Of a DNA stretch of 64,000 bases, positions 25,495 to 35,336 are shown in pieces. This DNA is from Sphingomonas koreensis. Its GTDB lineage: Bacteria > Pseudomonadota > Alphaproteobacteria > Sphingomonadales > Sphingomonadaceae. Positions within the stretch are counted from its first letter, which is position 1, and each line of letters opens with the position of its first letter. The notes beneath the pieces were generated by a model that did not search any database, had not been told where the DNA came from, and worked only from the letters and a program-made list of their open reading frames with translations. Where the stretch lies: contig RCZF01000008.1 of assembly GCA_006438735.1 (NCBI GenBank), positions 23,615 through 87,614 on the forward strand. The letters run 5' to 3'. The position numbers were made by a program, and so were the translations under genes.

Positions 25495-26349
25495 ATGGCC
25501 ACCACCGCGCAATCGTTCGATGTCCTCGGCTCGCTCGATGCGCCGGCCAGCCCGGTCGTGCTGTCGGTGCCACATGCCGGGCGCGATTATCCACTGGCGC
25601 TGCGCGCCGCACTACGCGTGCCGCTCGAGGCGCTGGTCGCGCTCGAGGATCGCCACGTCGATCGCCTCGCGCATGCCGCGCGCGGCAGCGAGACGATATT
25701 GGTGCAGCGCCCGGCGCGCGCCTGGATCGATCTCAACCGCGCAGAAAGCGAGCGCGATCCGCGCATCGACGAGGGCGCCGCGAGGAGCGCGCAGCCGCAG
25801 CCTTCAGCAAAGCTGCGCAGCGGGCTGGGACTCGTCCCGCGACGGGTCGGCCGCGCCGGTGATCTCTGGCGGCGGCGGCTCAGCGACGCCGAGGTCACCG
25901 CGCGTATCGTCGCCGATCACCGCCCCTATCACGCCGCGCTCGGCCGAGTGCTGGCGTCGGCGCGGCAGCGCTTCGGCGTCGCCATTCTGCTCGATGTCCA
26001 TTCGATGCCCTCGCTCGGCCCCGGCGGCGCGGGGATCGTGTTCGGCGATCGCTTCGGCCGCGCCGCGGCGGCGCGCTTCGTCCACCGGCTGGAGGGCGAG
26101 GCCGAGGCGGCAGGGATCGGCCATGCGCTCAATTCGCCGTATTCAGGCGGCCATATCCTTGATCGCCACGCCGATCCGCGATCCGGCGTCCACGCCGTCC
26201 AGATCGAATGGGATCGCGCACTCTATCTCGATGAAGCGCTTGATTCGCCGGGGCCGGGCTTGCCCCGCGTCGCCACGTTGCTCCGTCGGATGATCGCCGC
26301 GCTGGCCGATGAGGCGACCGCCGGCGCCATGCCGCTTGCCGCCGAATAA
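25495..26349 (+). CDS. N-formylglutamate amidohydrolase family protein
   Basis: 284-aa cytoplasmic hydrolase. Family motifs: VVLSVPHAGRDYP near residue 20, EDRHVDRLA, ARAWIDLNR, then ILLDVHSMPS, and YSGGHILDRHADP. These include the His/Asp/Glu residues of metal-dependent amidohydrolases of this family, which release formate or glutamate in histidine breakdown. No other hut gene is near, so the substrate is not certain. The stop codon overlaps the A-run of the terminator used by the opposite strand. Confidence 0.85.
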   Translation: MATTAQSFDVLGSLDAPASPVVLSVPHAGRDYPLALRAALRVPLEALVALEDRHVDRLAHAARGSETILVQRPARAWIDLNRAESERDPRIDEGAARSAQPQPSAKLRSGLGLVPRRVGRAGDLWRRRLSDAEVTARIVADHRPYHAALGRVLASARQRFGVAILLDVHSMPSLGPGGAGIVFGDRFGRAAAARFVHRLEGEAEAAGIGHALNSPYSGGHILDRHADPRSGVHAVQIEWDRALYLDEALDSPGPGLPRVATLLRRMIAALADEATAGAMPLAAE

Positions 26350-26379
26350 AAAACCACCCCGCGCTTACGCACGAGGTGG
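26348..26379 (-). terminator. Rho-independent terminator, minus strand
   Basis: An 11-bp stem (CCACC...GGTGG outer pairs, loop GTAA) followed by six T on the minus strand. It would end the cytochrome b561/SapC transcript; the T-run overlaps the stop codon of the plus-strand amidohydrolase. Between it and the b561 stop (26380-26531) nothing gene-like is seen. Confidence 0.7.
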
Positions 26380-26531
26380 CCAAGGTTCAGGGAGGAGACA
26401 CGCCTGAAAGGCGCGTCATACGGGTCGCGAAAGGGGGGGGACACGACGCCGTACACCAAGAATATAGGCACGCGGTTCTGACGCTTCAAGACGATTTTTG
26501 CGGCAGCGCAAAACACCAGCCTCACGTCGTC

Positions 26532-27071
26532 TCAAGCGCCCGGCAGCATCCGCCCCAGCACCGAATCGCGCAGCACGAATTGATGCCGCAGCGCGCCGGC
26601 GATGTGCAGCAGCGCCAGCGCCGCGAACAGATAGCCGAACAGCGTGTGCACCGTTCCGGCGGGGTCACCAGCGGCCAGCGACACCGGCAGCAGCGGCACG
26701 TCGAACAGCCCAAAGAAGCTGATCGGCTTGGGATGCTTGCTCGCCGAGACCATGATCCAGCCGCTCAGCGGCATTACCAGCAACAGCACGTAGAACAGCA
26801 CCCAGGTCGTCTTGGCCAGCGTGCGCTCCCACACCGCCATTGCGCCCGGCAGCGGCGGCGGCCGATGACCGAGCCGCCAGGCGATCCGCCCGATCGTAAG
26901 CACCAGCACGGCGATGCCGATTGCCTTGTGCGCGCCCATATAGGCCCTCAGCGCCGGCACCGAATCGTGAAGCAATCCGACGACGATGTTGAAGATCACC
27001 AGCAAAGCGATGATCCAGTGCAACCAGATCGCGCCGGTGCTGTAACGATCGGCTCGGGTAATCGCGGGCAT
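26532..27071 (-). CDS. Cytochrome b561 family protein
   Basis: 179-aa four-helix inner-membrane di-haem cytochrome. It begins TRADRYSTGAIWLHWIIALLVIFNIVVG; haem-ligand His are in LHW, in LRAYMGAHKAIG, and in VHTLFGYLFAALALLHIAGALRHQF. Helix 3 is VLFYVLLLVMPLSGWIM. Such proteins move electrons from the quinone pool, some to superoxide. It follows the SapC gene with 13 bases between, so they are probably co-transcribed. Confidence 0.9.
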   Translation of the reverse strand: MPAITRADRYSTGAIWLHWIIALLVIFNIVVGLLHDSVPALRAYMGAHKAIGIAVLVLTIGRIAWRLGHRPPPLPGAMAVWERTLAKTTWVLFYVLLLVMPLSGWIMVSASKHPKPISFFGLFDVPLLPVSLAAGDPAGTVHTLFGYLFAALALLHIAGALRHQFVLRDSVLGRMLPGA

Positions 27072-27084
27072 CGGCAGTCTCCGA

Positions 27085-27855
27085 TCAGACGGTAAGCGCG
27101 GGTTGCGGCATCTTGCCCAGCTGCATCTGCCGGCCGAAAATGTCGCGCATCAGGCTCAGCGAGAACAAATGCGCATAAAGCAGCGGCAGCATGCCCGACT
27201 GATTCATCTTGCGCAATTGATCGCCGCGGATCTCCGTGAGCTTCTTTTCGTCGATCATCTGGAAGCCACGATAGATGAACGGGCGCTCGGCGCCGTCAGG
27301 CTGGATGCTCATCTCGCCGGCCATCAGCAGGCCGAGATCGGCGAGCTCCTTCATGAACGCCGCAGTGCGCGCGCCGGCCTGCTCGAACGTCTCGTTGAAC
27401 TGCAGCAGGCTCTTGGTCACGTCGCTCGGCTGGCCGTCCTCGAACAGCGCGTCGCCCTCGTCGAAATCGCCGACCCGGTCCGAGGTCGGATCGAAGCAGA
27501 GCGACATTTCCTCGGCGTCGGGCCGCAGCCGCGCCAGCATGAACGGGTAACGCCGCACGTAAGCCGGCACATAGACGTTGTCGATCAGCTTGCCGTCGTC
27601 GCCGATGAACACGTTGACGCCCTCGTTGAGGCCCATCAGCGCGATCGGAATCGATTCGTCGCCGTCGGTGAAGACGATCGGCATGTAGCGCTGGAGCAGC
27701 GGGAATTCGTCGACCGTCACCGGGATGGCGTGCTGCCCGACCAAGAACGGCGCGGTGTCGGTCGCGCGGATGCGGTATCCGGCGTGCGACTGGCTCGAAA
27801 GCGGCTCGAGGCTGTTGTAGAAAAGCGGAAGCTGATTCTGCGGCGCGCTGGCCAT
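27085..27855 (-). CDS. SapC-family protein
   Basis: 256 aa from the ATG at 27853-27855, which has GGAG six bases upstream; upstream in-frame codons lack a ribosome site. The sequence LPLFYNSLEPLSSQSHAGYRI, AIPVTVDEFPLLQRYMPIVF, GLNEGVNVF, YVPAYVRRYPFML and CFDPTSDRV matches SapC proteins. The family is named from Campylobacter S-layer/peptide genes, but its role in alphaproteobacteria is unknown. No signal peptide or membrane segment. Confidence 0.82.
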   Translation of the reverse strand: MASAPQNQLPLFYNSLEPLSSQSHAGYRIRATDTAPFLVGQHAIPVTVDEFPLLQRYMPIVFTDGDESIPIALMGLNEGVNVFIGDDGKLIDNVYVPAYVRRYPFMLARLRPDAEEMSLCFDPTSDRVGDFDEGDALFEDGQPSDVTKSLLQFNETFEQAGARTAAFMKELADLGLLMAGEMSIQPDGAERPFIYRGFQMIDEKKLTEIRGDQLRKMNQSGMLPLLYAHLFSLSLMRDIFGRQMQLGKMPQPALTV

Positions 27856-27912
27856 GCTGATCTCCATCGACGGGAACATACGAACGGCGCTGCGGCCGCA
27901 TGGCGCTCGGCT

Positions 27913-29370
27913 CTAGGGTCGTTCCGGCGCGAGCGCAACGAGCTTGCCGGGGTTCATGATCCCCTTGGGATCGATCGCCGTCTTGATCGCGCGCAACATC
28001 GCCAGCCGCGCCGGCGACGACAGCCGCTCGAGCTCGCCCAGCTTCATCTGGCCGATGCCATGCTCGGCCGAAATCGATCCGCCTGCCGCGACCACCAGAT
28101 CGTTGACGAACCGCGTCACGATCGGCGCCTGTTCGGCGTACCAGGCGTCGCCCGCCGTCCCCACCGGCGCGCGGACGTGGAAATGCACATTGCCGTCGCC
28201 GAGATGGCCGAACGCCGTCGCATGGCTGCCGGGGAAGCGCGCTTCGGCGGCGCGCGCCGCCTCGATCATGAAGCGCGGCATGCTCTCGACCGGCACCGAA
28301 ATATCGTGCTGCACCGCCGGCCCCGCCGCCCGCTCGGCTTCCGACAGCGAATCGCGGATCCGCCAGAACGCCTCGACCTGCGCCTCGCTCGCCGCGATCA
28401 CCGCATCGGCGACCAGCCCGCTGTCGATCGCGGGCGTCAGCAACCGCTCGAGCAGCCGCGCCGGCGGCTCGGCGGTGGGATCGCCCGTCACCGCCTCGAT
28501 CAGCACGTGCCACGGATGATCGCCGGCGAGCGGCGCGCGCGTGCCCGGCACATGGGCGATCACCAGCCCCAGCGAATCGCCGGGGATGATCTCGAAACTC
28601 TCAACCGTGTCGGTCGCCGCCTCGGTTTGCCGGAGCAGCGTCAGCGCGGCTTGCGGATCGGCGACGCCGGCCCAGGCGACGCCGCGCGCGGCGATGGCCG
28701 GCGCCAGCTTCAGCGCGGCGGCGGTGACGATGCCCAGCGTCCCTTCCGCGCCGATCAGCAACTGGGTGAGGTCATAGCCGCGATTGTCTTTCTTCAGCGC
28801 CGCCAGCCCGTCGTGGATCGATCCGTCGGGCAGCACCGCCTCGACCCCGACGACCAGCGCGCGCATCGTTCCCCAGCGCAGCACCTGCGTGCCGCCGGCG
28901 TTGGTCGACACAAGCCCACCGATCGTCGCACTCCCCCGCGCGCCGAGCGTCAACGGGAAGCGCCGCCCTTCAGCCGCCGCCGCCGCGTGCAGATCAGCGA
29001 GGATCACGCCCGCCTCGGCCACCGCCAGGTTGGCCTCGGCCGAGACCGACCGGATCCTGTTCATCCGCCGCAGCGACAGGATCAGCGCCGCGCCGTCTGC
29101 CGGCGGCGTCGCCCCGCCGACCATCGAAGTGTTGCCGCCCTGCGCCACCAGCGCCACGCCCGCCTCGTTCGCCAGCGCCACAATCGTCGCCACCTCGTCC
29201 AGCGACGCCGGCGCCAGCAGCGCGGGCGCGGCGCCGTGGAAACGCCCGCGCCAGTCGGTTTCCCACGGCGCGATGTCTGCCGGATCGGTGATCACCGCCT
29301 TGCCACCCAGCCGTTCGGTCAACGCCTCGATCAGCCGCGCTTGGTTCGGCGTCATGCCGTCACTCCCCAT
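27913..29370 (-). CDS. FAD-linked oxidase, D-2-hydroxyacid dehydrogenase (GlcD/D-LDH) type
   Basis: 485 aa. The FAD-binding PCMH fold shows ALVAQGGNTSMVGGA, GARGSATIGGLVSTNAGG and LLIGAEGTLGIVTAA. The C-terminal cap has the conserved AFGHLGDGNVHFHV with metal/substrate His residues and SAEHGIGQMK. These fit flavin dehydrogenases for D-lactate, glycolate or D-2-hydroxyglutarate; which one is not resolvable by eye. Two in-frame ATG codons (29370 and 29355) are possible starts. Single gene, divergent from the next. Confidence 0.87.
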   Translation of the reverse strand: MGSDGMTPNQARLIEALTERLGGKAVITDPADIAPWETDWRGRFHGAAPALLAPASLDEVATIVALANEAGVALVAQGGNTSMVGGATPPADGAALILSLRRMNRIRSVSAEANLAVAEAGVILADLHAAAAAEGRRFPLTLGARGSATIGGLVSTNAGGTQVLRWGTMRALVVGVEAVLPDGSIHDGLAALKKDNRGYDLTQLLIGAEGTLGIVTAAALKLAPAIAARGVAWAGVADPQAALTLLRQTEAATDTVESFEIIPGDSLGLVIAHVPGTRAPLAGDHPWHVLIEAVTGDPTAEPPARLLERLLTPAIDSGLVADAVIAASEAQVEAFWRIRDSLSEAERAAGPAVQHDISVPVESMPRFMIEAARAAEARFPGSHATAFGHLGDGNVHFHVRAPVGTAGDAWYAEQAPIVTRFVNDLVVAAGGSISAEHGIGQMKLGELERLSSPARLAMLRAIKTAIDPKGIMNPGKLVALAPERP

Positions 29371-29425
29371 TCGTGCCCTAATTCATGCAATGTTCAATCG
29401 ATTCGACTAACACCGCTTAACCACC

Positions 29426-29884
29426 ATGACGACTCCCCCGTTTCCCGCTGCGTTGCTGACGCTGCTCGCCGCGCCGCTGCTCGGCGCGAGCCCGCCGCCG
29501 TCATCGCCGTTCGAGGGCCAGATGCTGTTCCACCAGCATATCGTCATCCGCATCCCGCGCATGCCGCCGCCGCGCGCGATGGCCGGCCCCGCGCCGATGC
29601 CGCCGATTGAGTGGGAGGAAAAGAGCGGCCCGAAATGCGTCGAGGCCGCCGCGCTGGTCGCCGCGACGATTCCGACCGAAGACCGCGTCGATCTGATGAT
29701 GCGCGATGGGCAACGGATGCGCGCCCGGCTTGACAAAAAATGCCGCGCGCTCGATTTCTACACCGGCTTCTACGTCCAGGGCGGCAGCGACGGCCAGATC
29801 TGCGCAGATCGCGACTCGATCCGCACGCGCTCAGGCGACAATTGCGGGATCGACAAGTTCAGGCGGCTCGTGCCGGCGAACTGA
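29426..29884 (+). CDS. Conserved hypothetical secreted protein
   Basis: 152 aa, family not recognised. A hydrophobic N-terminus (ALLTLLAAPLLGASPP) suggests export, followed by a Pro-rich stretch (RMPPPRAMAGPAPMPP). The C-terminal ~90 residues contain four Cys (GPKCVEA, KKCRALDF, GQICADRD, GDNCGIDK) that could form two disulfides in the periplasm. It starts 55 bases from the divergent oxidase. Confidence 0.6.
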   Translation: MTTPPFPAALLTLLAAPLLGASPPPSSPFEGQMLFHQHIVIRIPRMPPPRAMAGPAPMPPIEWEEKSGPKCVEAAALVAATIPTEDRVDLMMRDGQRMRARLDKKCRALDFYTGFYVQGGSDGQICADRDSIRTRSGDNCGIDKFRRLVPAN

Positions 29885-29979
29885 TTGCGGCGAAATCTTG
29901 ACATCGCGGCGCAAATCCGCGAGCGCAGTCGCGTTTTGATGGTGCGGGACTCGCGCCTGGCTTTTATCCCGGATACCTC

Positions 29980-31431
29980 ATGAATTTTGCCGATCTCGGC
30001 CTTTCCGATCAACTTCTCCGCGCGGTGAACGAATCCGGCTATACCGAGCCGACGCCGATCCAGGCGAGCGCGATCCCCAGCGTGCTGATGATGAAGGACA
30101 TCATCGGCGTGGCGCAAACCGGCACCGGCAAGACCGCGTCGTTCGTGCTGCCGATGATCGATATCCTTGCAGAGGGTCGTAGCCGCGCGCGGATGCCGCG
30201 CAGCCTGATCCTCGAGCCGACCCGCGAACTCGCCGCGCAGGTCGCAGAGAATTTTGAGAAATACGGCAAATATCACAAGCTTTCAATGGCTTTGCTGATC
30301 GGCGGCGTGTCGATGGGCGATCAGCTCGCCGCGCTCGAAAAGGGCGTCGATGTGCTGATCGCCACGCCGGGCCGGCTGATGGACCTGTTCGGGCGCGGCA
30401 AGATCATGCTCAACGGCTGTTCGCTGCTCGTCATCGACGAGGCCGACCGGATGCTCGACATGGGGTTCATCCCCGATATCGAGGAAATCTGCACCAAACT
30501 GCCCAAACAGCGCCAGACGCTGCTGTTTTCGGCGACGATGCCGGCACCGATCAAGAAGCTTGCCGACCGCTTCCTCGACAATCCCAAGATGATCGAGGTG
30601 TCGCGCCCGGCCTCGACCAATCTCAACATCAAGCAATATGTCGTCCCCGTCGCGCAATCGGATAAGCGCGGCATGCTGCGCGATCTGCTGCGGCAGGACG
30701 AGGTGCGCAACGCCATCATCTTCTGCAACAGGAAGACGACGGTGCGCGAGCTCAACAAGAGCCTCAAGCGATCGGGCTTCAGAACCGGCGAGATCCACGG
30801 CGACATGGATCAATCCGAACGCATTGCTGAGCTAGATCTGTTCAAACAGGGCGAAGTCACCATCCTCGTCGCATCGGACGTCGCTGCGCGCGGCCTCGAC
30901 ATCAAGGGCGTTAGCACGGTGTTCAATTTCGACGCGCCGTGGCACCCGGACGATTACGTCCACCGCGTCGGCCGTACCGGCCGTGCCGGCGCGACCGGCA
31001 CCGCCTACACCTTCGTCACCCCCGACGACGCCGAGAATATCGACAATATCGAAAAGCTCACCGGCCAGAAAATCGAGCGCCTTGGCGCCGCGCCGAAACG
31101 CGACGCCGCTCCGGTGGCCGACGCCACCGACGATGAATCGCCTGCCCCGCGCAAGCGCAGCCGAGCGCGCAAGCCGAGCGCCGATCGTGAGCCGGCATCG
31201 ACGAGTGAAACGGTCGAAGCGCCCCAGCGCGAACCCGCCGCCGCGTCGAAACGCGAAACGCGCCGCGAGCAACCGGCGCCCCGCGCTGCCCGCCCAGCCG
31301 AAGCGCCCCACCGCGAGGCCGAGCGCCCGCCGGCCAAGCGCCCCGTGCCGGTCGAGCGCGATGATGAGGACGGCGACGGCGGCTGGAACGGCCCGCTCCC
31401 CGATTTCCTCCAGGCGCGCCTCACCTCCTGA
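29980..31431 (+). CDS. DEAD-box RNA helicase, RhlE-like
   Basis: 483 aa. Helicase motifs in order: Q motif ([14 protein letters not shown]), I AQTGTGKT, Ia [50 protein letters not shown]. The last ~115 residues are a low-complexity tail rich in Arg, Pro, Ala and Glu, probably disordered and RNA-binding. Unwinds RNA in ribosome assembly or decay. DUF1289 gene follows after 14 bases, probably co-transcribed. Confidence 0.92.
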   Translation: MNFADLGLSDQLLRAVNESGYTEPTPIQASAIPSVLMMKDIIGVAQTGTGKTASFVLPMIDILAEGRSRARMPRSLILEPTRELAAQVAENFEKYGKYHKLSMALLIGGVSMGDQLAALEKGVDVLIATPGRLMDLFGRGKIMLNGCSLLVIDEADRMLDMGFIPDIEEICTKLPKQRQTLLFSATMPAPIKKLADRFLDNPKMIEVSRPASTNLNIKQYVVPVAQSDKRGMLRDLLRQDEVRNAIIFCNRKTTVRELNKSLKRSGFRTGEIHGDMDQSERIAELDLFKQGEVTILVASDVAARGLDIKGVSTVFNFDAPWHPDDYVHRVGRTGRAGATGTAYTFVTPDDAENIDNIEKLTGQKIERLGAAPKRDAAPVADATDDESPAPRKRSRARKPSADREPASTSETVEAPQREPAAASKRETRREQPAPRAARPAEAPHREAERPPAKRPVPVERDDEDGDGGWNGPLPDFLQARLTS

Positions 31432-31445
31432 TCGGGGACGCGCCG

Positions 31446-31631
31446 GTGATCGAGTATCTCCCGCCGCACCCGATCGAGAGCCCGTGCGTCAACACCTGCC
31501 GCATCGATCCCGCCAAGCGCCGCTGCGCAGGCTGCGCCCGCACGCTCGACGAAATCGCCCGCTGGACCACGATGAGCGACGACGAGCGCGGCAGGATCAT
31601 GGCTGCGCTGCCCGCTAGACGCGCCGCCTAA
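31446..31631 (+). CDS. DUF1289 family small protein
   Basis: 61 aa with a GTG start. Four Cys in SPCVNTCRID and RRCAGCARTLDEIARW are the family signature, probably a small metal-binding motif. Function unknown. Often near RNA-related genes; here 14 bases after the helicase. Confidence 0.82.
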   Translation: MIEYLPPHPIESPCVNTCRIDPAKRRCAGCARTLDEIARWTTMSDDERGRIMAALPARRAA

Positions 31632-31776
31632 ACGCCGCCCCCCGTCATTGCGAGAAGCGCAGCGACGACGTGAGTTCACATGGAGTCACCCGTCATCCGG
31701 CCGAGGACGGGCACTCGGCAGTCCGATCCGCGCCGCCGCGCGACCCCCCGTGGTTTCGTCCTGCGTTCGCCCGCCG

Positions 31777-32409
31777 CTAGGCCGCGCTCGGCTCCGGCGC
31801 GGGCATCAGCGCGTCGTCGATTTCACCGGCGCGCTTGTACGCCTCACGTGCCGTCAGCTTCTCTTGGTAAGCAGCGAAGGCGTCGCGCCGGGGCAGCGTG
31901 CCGAACTGCAATCCCCAGATCACCTGCGATCCGACATAGACGTCCGCCGCGGTGAACCGCTCACCGGCTATATACGGATGCGCCGCCACCGCTCGCTCCA
32001 GCGTATCGATCGCAAGATCGAAACTGCCATAGCCGAACATCCGACCGCGCTCGGCGGTCGGCTCGAATCCGGCCGCCTTGTTGGTCACCGCCTGCTCCAC
32101 CGGCCCGGCGGCGAAGAACAGCCAGCGGTAATAATCGGCGCGGTCGTCGAGCGCCGGCGCCAGCCCCGCGTTGGGAAAGGCATCGGCCAGATAGGCGCAG
32201 ATCGCCGCGCACTCGGTGACGACGCGGCCCTTGTGGACGATCGCCGGCACCTTGCCCATCGGGTTGACCGCCAGATAGGCGTCGTCCTTCATCGACGACG
32301 CGTAATCGAGCAATTCGGTGTCATAGTCGCACCCGGTTTCCTCGAGCATCCAGCGGGCGATCCGCCCGCGCGACATCGGATTGGTGTAGAAGATCAGATC
32401 GGCAGCCAT
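31777..32409 (-). CDS. Glutathione S-transferase family protein
   Basis: 210 aa. The N-terminal thioredoxin-like domain contains FYTNPMSRGRIARWMLEETG with a Ser/Arg active-site region, the cis-Pro in MGKVPAIV, and the glutathione-contact VTECAAICAYLAD. The C-terminal helical domain has FTAADVYVGSQVIWG. Cytoplasmic detoxification or conjugation; substrate unknown. Stand-alone gene. Confidence 0.88.
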   Translation of the reverse strand: MAADLIFYTNPMSRGRIARWMLEETGCDYDTELLDYASSMKDDAYLAVNPMGKVPAIVHKGRVVTECAAICAYLADAFPNAGLAPALDDRADYYRWLFFAAGPVEQAVTNKAAGFEPTAERGRMFGYGSFDLAIDTLERAVAAHPYIAGERFTAADVYVGSQVIWGLQFGTLPRRDAFAAYQEKLTAREAYKRAGEIDDALMPAPEPSAA

Positions 32410-32498
32410 CGGGTCTCTCCTGCGAGTCGCGCACGGAACGGATAGCGAACGAAAAAAGCGTCGTCGTCAAGCCCCGTTGCGGCGAGGAGCGCGCGCCG

Positions 32499-33278
32499 TC
32501 AGTCCTCGAATTCCGGCGCGCGCTTGGCCATGTTGGCGGCCACCGCCTCCATCATGTTGGGCTCGCCGATCACCTTAACCTGCTCCTCGGTTTCCGCCTC
32601 GAGCATCGCGTGCGGATCGGCGTCGTGTGCCATGTTGAGCAGCCGCTTCGCGCCGCGGATGGCGTGCGGGCTGCGCCCGGCAATTGTGCGCGCCAGCTCA
32701 ATCGCCGCGGCGTGGGGATCGTCGGCGATGCGCGTGACGAAGCCGTGCGCCAGCGCCTCGTCTGCATCGAACTCGCGCGCGGTATAGACCAGCTCGCGCA
32801 GCACATCGTCGCGCACCAGGCCGCGCCAGATCGGAAAGCCCGCCATGTCGGGCACCAGCCCCCAATGCGTCTCGCGGATCGCAAAGCGCGTGCCCGGCGC
32901 GGCGATGCGGACATCCGCGCCCGACATGATCTGGAAACCGCCGCCGAACGCGACGCCGTGGACTGCGGCAATCACCGGCATCGGCAGATTGCGCCAGCCC
33001 CAGGTGACATGCTGCGGCAGGATCGAGCCTTGCGCGTTGCGCGCGCGCCCGACGCCCGATCCGCCCGCGGCCATGCTCGCCATGTCGAGCCCCGCGCAAA
33101 ACGCCTTGCCCTCGCCCGACAGCACCACGCAGCGCACATCGCGCCGCTCGGCCAACGCGTCGATCGCCGCGCCGATCGCCTCGAACATCGCCGGATCAAG
33201 CGCATTCATCTTGGCGCCGCGGGTGAGGCGGACGTCGGCGATCCGGTCGGTGACGGTGATCGAAACGCGGTCGTTCAT
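32499..33278 (-). CDS. Crotonase-family enoyl-CoA hydratase/isomerase
   Basis: 259 aa. Start at 33276-33278 follows AGGAAGAG; the open frame extends upstream only through repeat DNA. Oxyanion-hole motifs: LSGEGKAFCAGLDMASMA and IAAVHGVAFGGGFQIMSGADVRIA, and the catalytic region AIRETHWGLVPDMAG. Probably acts on acyl-CoA made by the ligase encoded just upstream on the same strand (116-base gap holding a palindromic repeat). Confidence 0.87.
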   Translation of the reverse strand: MNDRVSITVTDRIADVRLTRGAKMNALDPAMFEAIGAAIDALAERRDVRCVVLSGEGKAFCAGLDMASMAAGGSGVGRARNAQGSILPQHVTWGWRNLPMPVIAAVHGVAFGGGFQIMSGADVRIAAPGTRFAIRETHWGLVPDMAGFPIWRGLVRDDVLRELVYTAREFDADEALAHGFVTRIADDPHAAAIELARTIAGRSPHAIRGAKRLLNMAHDADPHAMLEAETEEQVKVIGEPNMMEAVAANMAKRAPEFED

Positions 33279-33297
33279 GTCTCTTCCTCTTTCGTAA

Positions 33298-33383
33298 CCC
33301 CGGACCTGTTCCGGGGTCCACTGTGCCGCAAGATCGAGCCCATCGGTCTTGCTCTGCGGTGGATGCCGGAACAAGTCCGGCAT
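33298..33383. repeat. REP-like palindrome pair (family 2)
   Basis: Two hairpins about 45 bases apart, around CCCCGGACCTGTTCCGGGG (33298-33316) and ATGCCGGAACAAGTCCGGCAT (positions 33363-33383), in opposite orientation between the crotonase and ligase genes. A similar pair with the same GGAACAAGTCCGG core is at 37521-37608. Confidence 0.75.
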
Positions 33384-33394
33384 GACGGCGGCGG

Positions 33395-34936
33395 CTAAAC
33401 GATCCGGCTCCCGGCCTCACCCCAATAGCGATCGCGCAGCAATCGCTTGTACAATTTCCCCGTCGCATGCCGCGGCAGCTCTGCCGCGAAATCGATCTGG
33501 CGCGGCGTCTTCACGCCGGACAATTCCTCGCGGCACCAGCGCGTCAGCTCCTCGGCGAAGGCCGGCGTCGCCTCGGCCATGTCGAGCGGCTGCACCACCG
33601 CGACGACGCGCTCGCCCATTTCCGCATCGGGCGCGCCGATCACCGCGACATCGGCGACGCGCGGATGCGTCACCAGCCGGTTCTCGATCTCCTGCGGATA
33701 GATGTTCACCCCGCCCGAAATGATCATGAAGCTCTTGCGATCAGTGAGATAGAGATACCCCTCCTCATCGATGCGCCCGATGTCGCCGAGCGTGGTCCAG
33801 CCGCGCGCATTGCGCCCCTCCGCGGTCTTTTCGGGATCGTTGTGATATTCGAACTGCCCGCCGCCCTCGAAATAGACCAGGCCCTCGTCGCCGGGCAACA
33901 CCTCCTCGCCCTGCTCGTCGCAGATGTGCAGCACGCCGTACGCCGCCTTGCCGACCGATCCGGGATGCGCCCGCCATTCGGCCGAATTGATCGTCGTCAG
34001 CCCATTGCCTTCGGAGCCAGCGTAATATTCGTAGAGCACCGGCCCCCACCAGTCGATCATCGCGCGCTTGATCGGGATCGGGCACGGCGCCGCAGCGTGG
34101 ATCGCGACCCTGAGGCTCGACAGATCGTGCCGCCCGCGCACGCTCTCATCGAGCTTGAGCATCCGCACGAAATGCGTCGGCACCCATTGGCTGGCGTTGG
34201 CGCGGTACGTCTCGATCGCGGCGAGCGCCGCCAGCGGATCGAACGCCTGCATCATCACGACCGTCCCGCCCAGCCGCTGCACCGTCATCGACCACCGCAA
34301 GGGTGCCGCGTGATAGAGCGGCGCGGGGCTCAGATAGATCGTCCCCGGCCCCAGCCCGTAGAGATGCTGCGCCAGCATCGACAGCACATTGGGCGCGGCG
34401 AGCACGGCCACCTCGGGCAGCGCCACGCGCACGCCTTTGGGCCTACCTGTCGTGCCCGACGAATAGAGCATGTCGACGCCCGCGCGCTCGTCGGCGATCG
34501 GCGTCTCGGGCTGCGCGGCGATTGCCTTGGCCCACGCCTCCCAGCCTACCACGTCGCCGCGGATCATCAGCCGGATCACCTCGGGGATCAGCGGCGCGAG
34601 CCGCTCGGCGGCGTAAGCCAGCCCCGCCGATCCGACCACCAGCTTGGCGCCCGAATCCTGGACGATATACGCCGCCTCGGGCGCGGTCAGCTTGGAGGAG
34701 ATGCAGACGTAGAACAGCCCGGCACGCTGCGCGCCCCAGGTCAGATCGTAATAGTCGGGAATATTGTCGCAGAAAAAGGCGACGGTATCGCCGACGCCCA
34801 ATCCGCGCGCGCGAAATAGGTGCGCCGCGCGGTTCGATCGCCGCTCCAACGCCGCGTAGGTGATCGTCTCGCCGGTCTCGGCGACGATCAGCGCCGGCTT
34901 GTCAGGCTGCGCTGCCGCATGGACGCTCGGGTGCAT
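33395..34936 (-). CDS. Acyl-CoA synthetase (AMP-forming)
   Basis: 513-aa adenylate-forming acid-CoA ligase. A3 motif MLYSSGTTGRPKGV, A5 YEYYAGSEGNG, A7 GWTTLGDIGRIDEEGYLYLTDRKSFMIISGG, and A10 RHATGKLYKRLLR with the catalytic Lys. The ATG at 34934-34936 with GGAGAGGG upstream was chosen over an upstream in-frame ATG. With the crotonase downstream it suggests fatty- or aryl-acid catabolism. Not related by operon to the PYP ligase; this one has the full-length N-terminal domain. Confidence 0.9.
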   Translation of the reverse strand: MHPSVHAAAQPDKPALIVAETGETITYAALERRSNRAAHLFRARGLGVGDTVAFFCDNIPDYYDLTWGAQRAGLFYVCISSKLTAPEAAYIVQDSGAKLVVGSAGLAYAAERLAPLIPEVIRLMIRGDVVGWEAWAKAIAAQPETPIADERAGVDMLYSSGTTGRPKGVRVALPEVAVLAAPNVLSMLAQHLYGLGPGTIYLSPAPLYHAAPLRWSMTVQRLGGTVVMMQAFDPLAALAAIETYRANASQWVPTHFVRMLKLDESVRGRHDLSSLRVAIHAAAPCPIPIKRAMIDWWGPVLYEYYAGSEGNGLTTINSAEWRAHPGSVGKAAYGVLHICDEQGEEVLPGDEGLVYFEGGGQFEYHNDPEKTAEGRNARGWTTLGDIGRIDEEGYLYLTDRKSFMIISGGVNIYPQEIENRLVTHPRVADVAVIGAPDAEMGERVVAVVQPLDMAEATPAFAEELTRWCREELSGVKTPRQIDFAAELPRHATGKLYKRLLRDRYWGEAGSRIV

Positions 34937-35336
34937 CGGCCCTCTCCCAAGGGTTTTCCTTTGCAACGGAAGCTACCGCTCCCGCCCGGCCGCTTCAATG
35001 CTTCATTCGCTGGAGGGCCGGGCGCGCGGCCCAAGATAATCGCCGGCGGGCATCGCGGCTGAAAGCGCTGCCCGCCGGCCGACGAAGGCTGGCGATGGCG
35101 CAGGGCACGGTGCGCTGAACACCACCCTACGCCTGCCGGCGCCACGGCGAGGCCGGGTCGATCAAACCCCGCACAGGCAAGCCGTCGTCTTGCCGAAGCC
35201 CTAGCCGAGCCCAAGCCGTCTTTGGCGCCGATCGCATCCGTTATGGATCGAATCGCGCCAGCGCCGGCGGCATGACCGGCCGCTCGCCCCACGCCGCTTG
35301 CACGCTGCGTCCGCGCGTGTAAGCGGCTCGGCGGAC
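34937..35336. other. Intergenic region, no supported gene
   Basis: A 400-base divergent region between the acyl-CoA synthetase and the thioesterase pair. Open frames here are antisense extensions with no family resemblance. It must hold both promoters. Confidence 0.45.

Noticed and set aside
26380..26531. Possible small RNA or short gene between terminator and cytochrome b561
   Set aside because: Small hairpins exist but no promoter or conserved structure is recognisable by eye; it may simply be 3' untranslated region.
27103..29610. Very long plus-strand open frame (over 800 codons)
   Set aside because: It is the antisense shadow of the SapC and FAD-oxidase genes; composition is Arg/His-rich with no family motif, typical of reverse frames in high-GC DNA.
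31140..31430. Possible separate repeat protein at the end of the helicase
   Set aside because: The Arg/Pro/Ala/Glu-rich stretch is in frame with the helicase and is its disordered tail.
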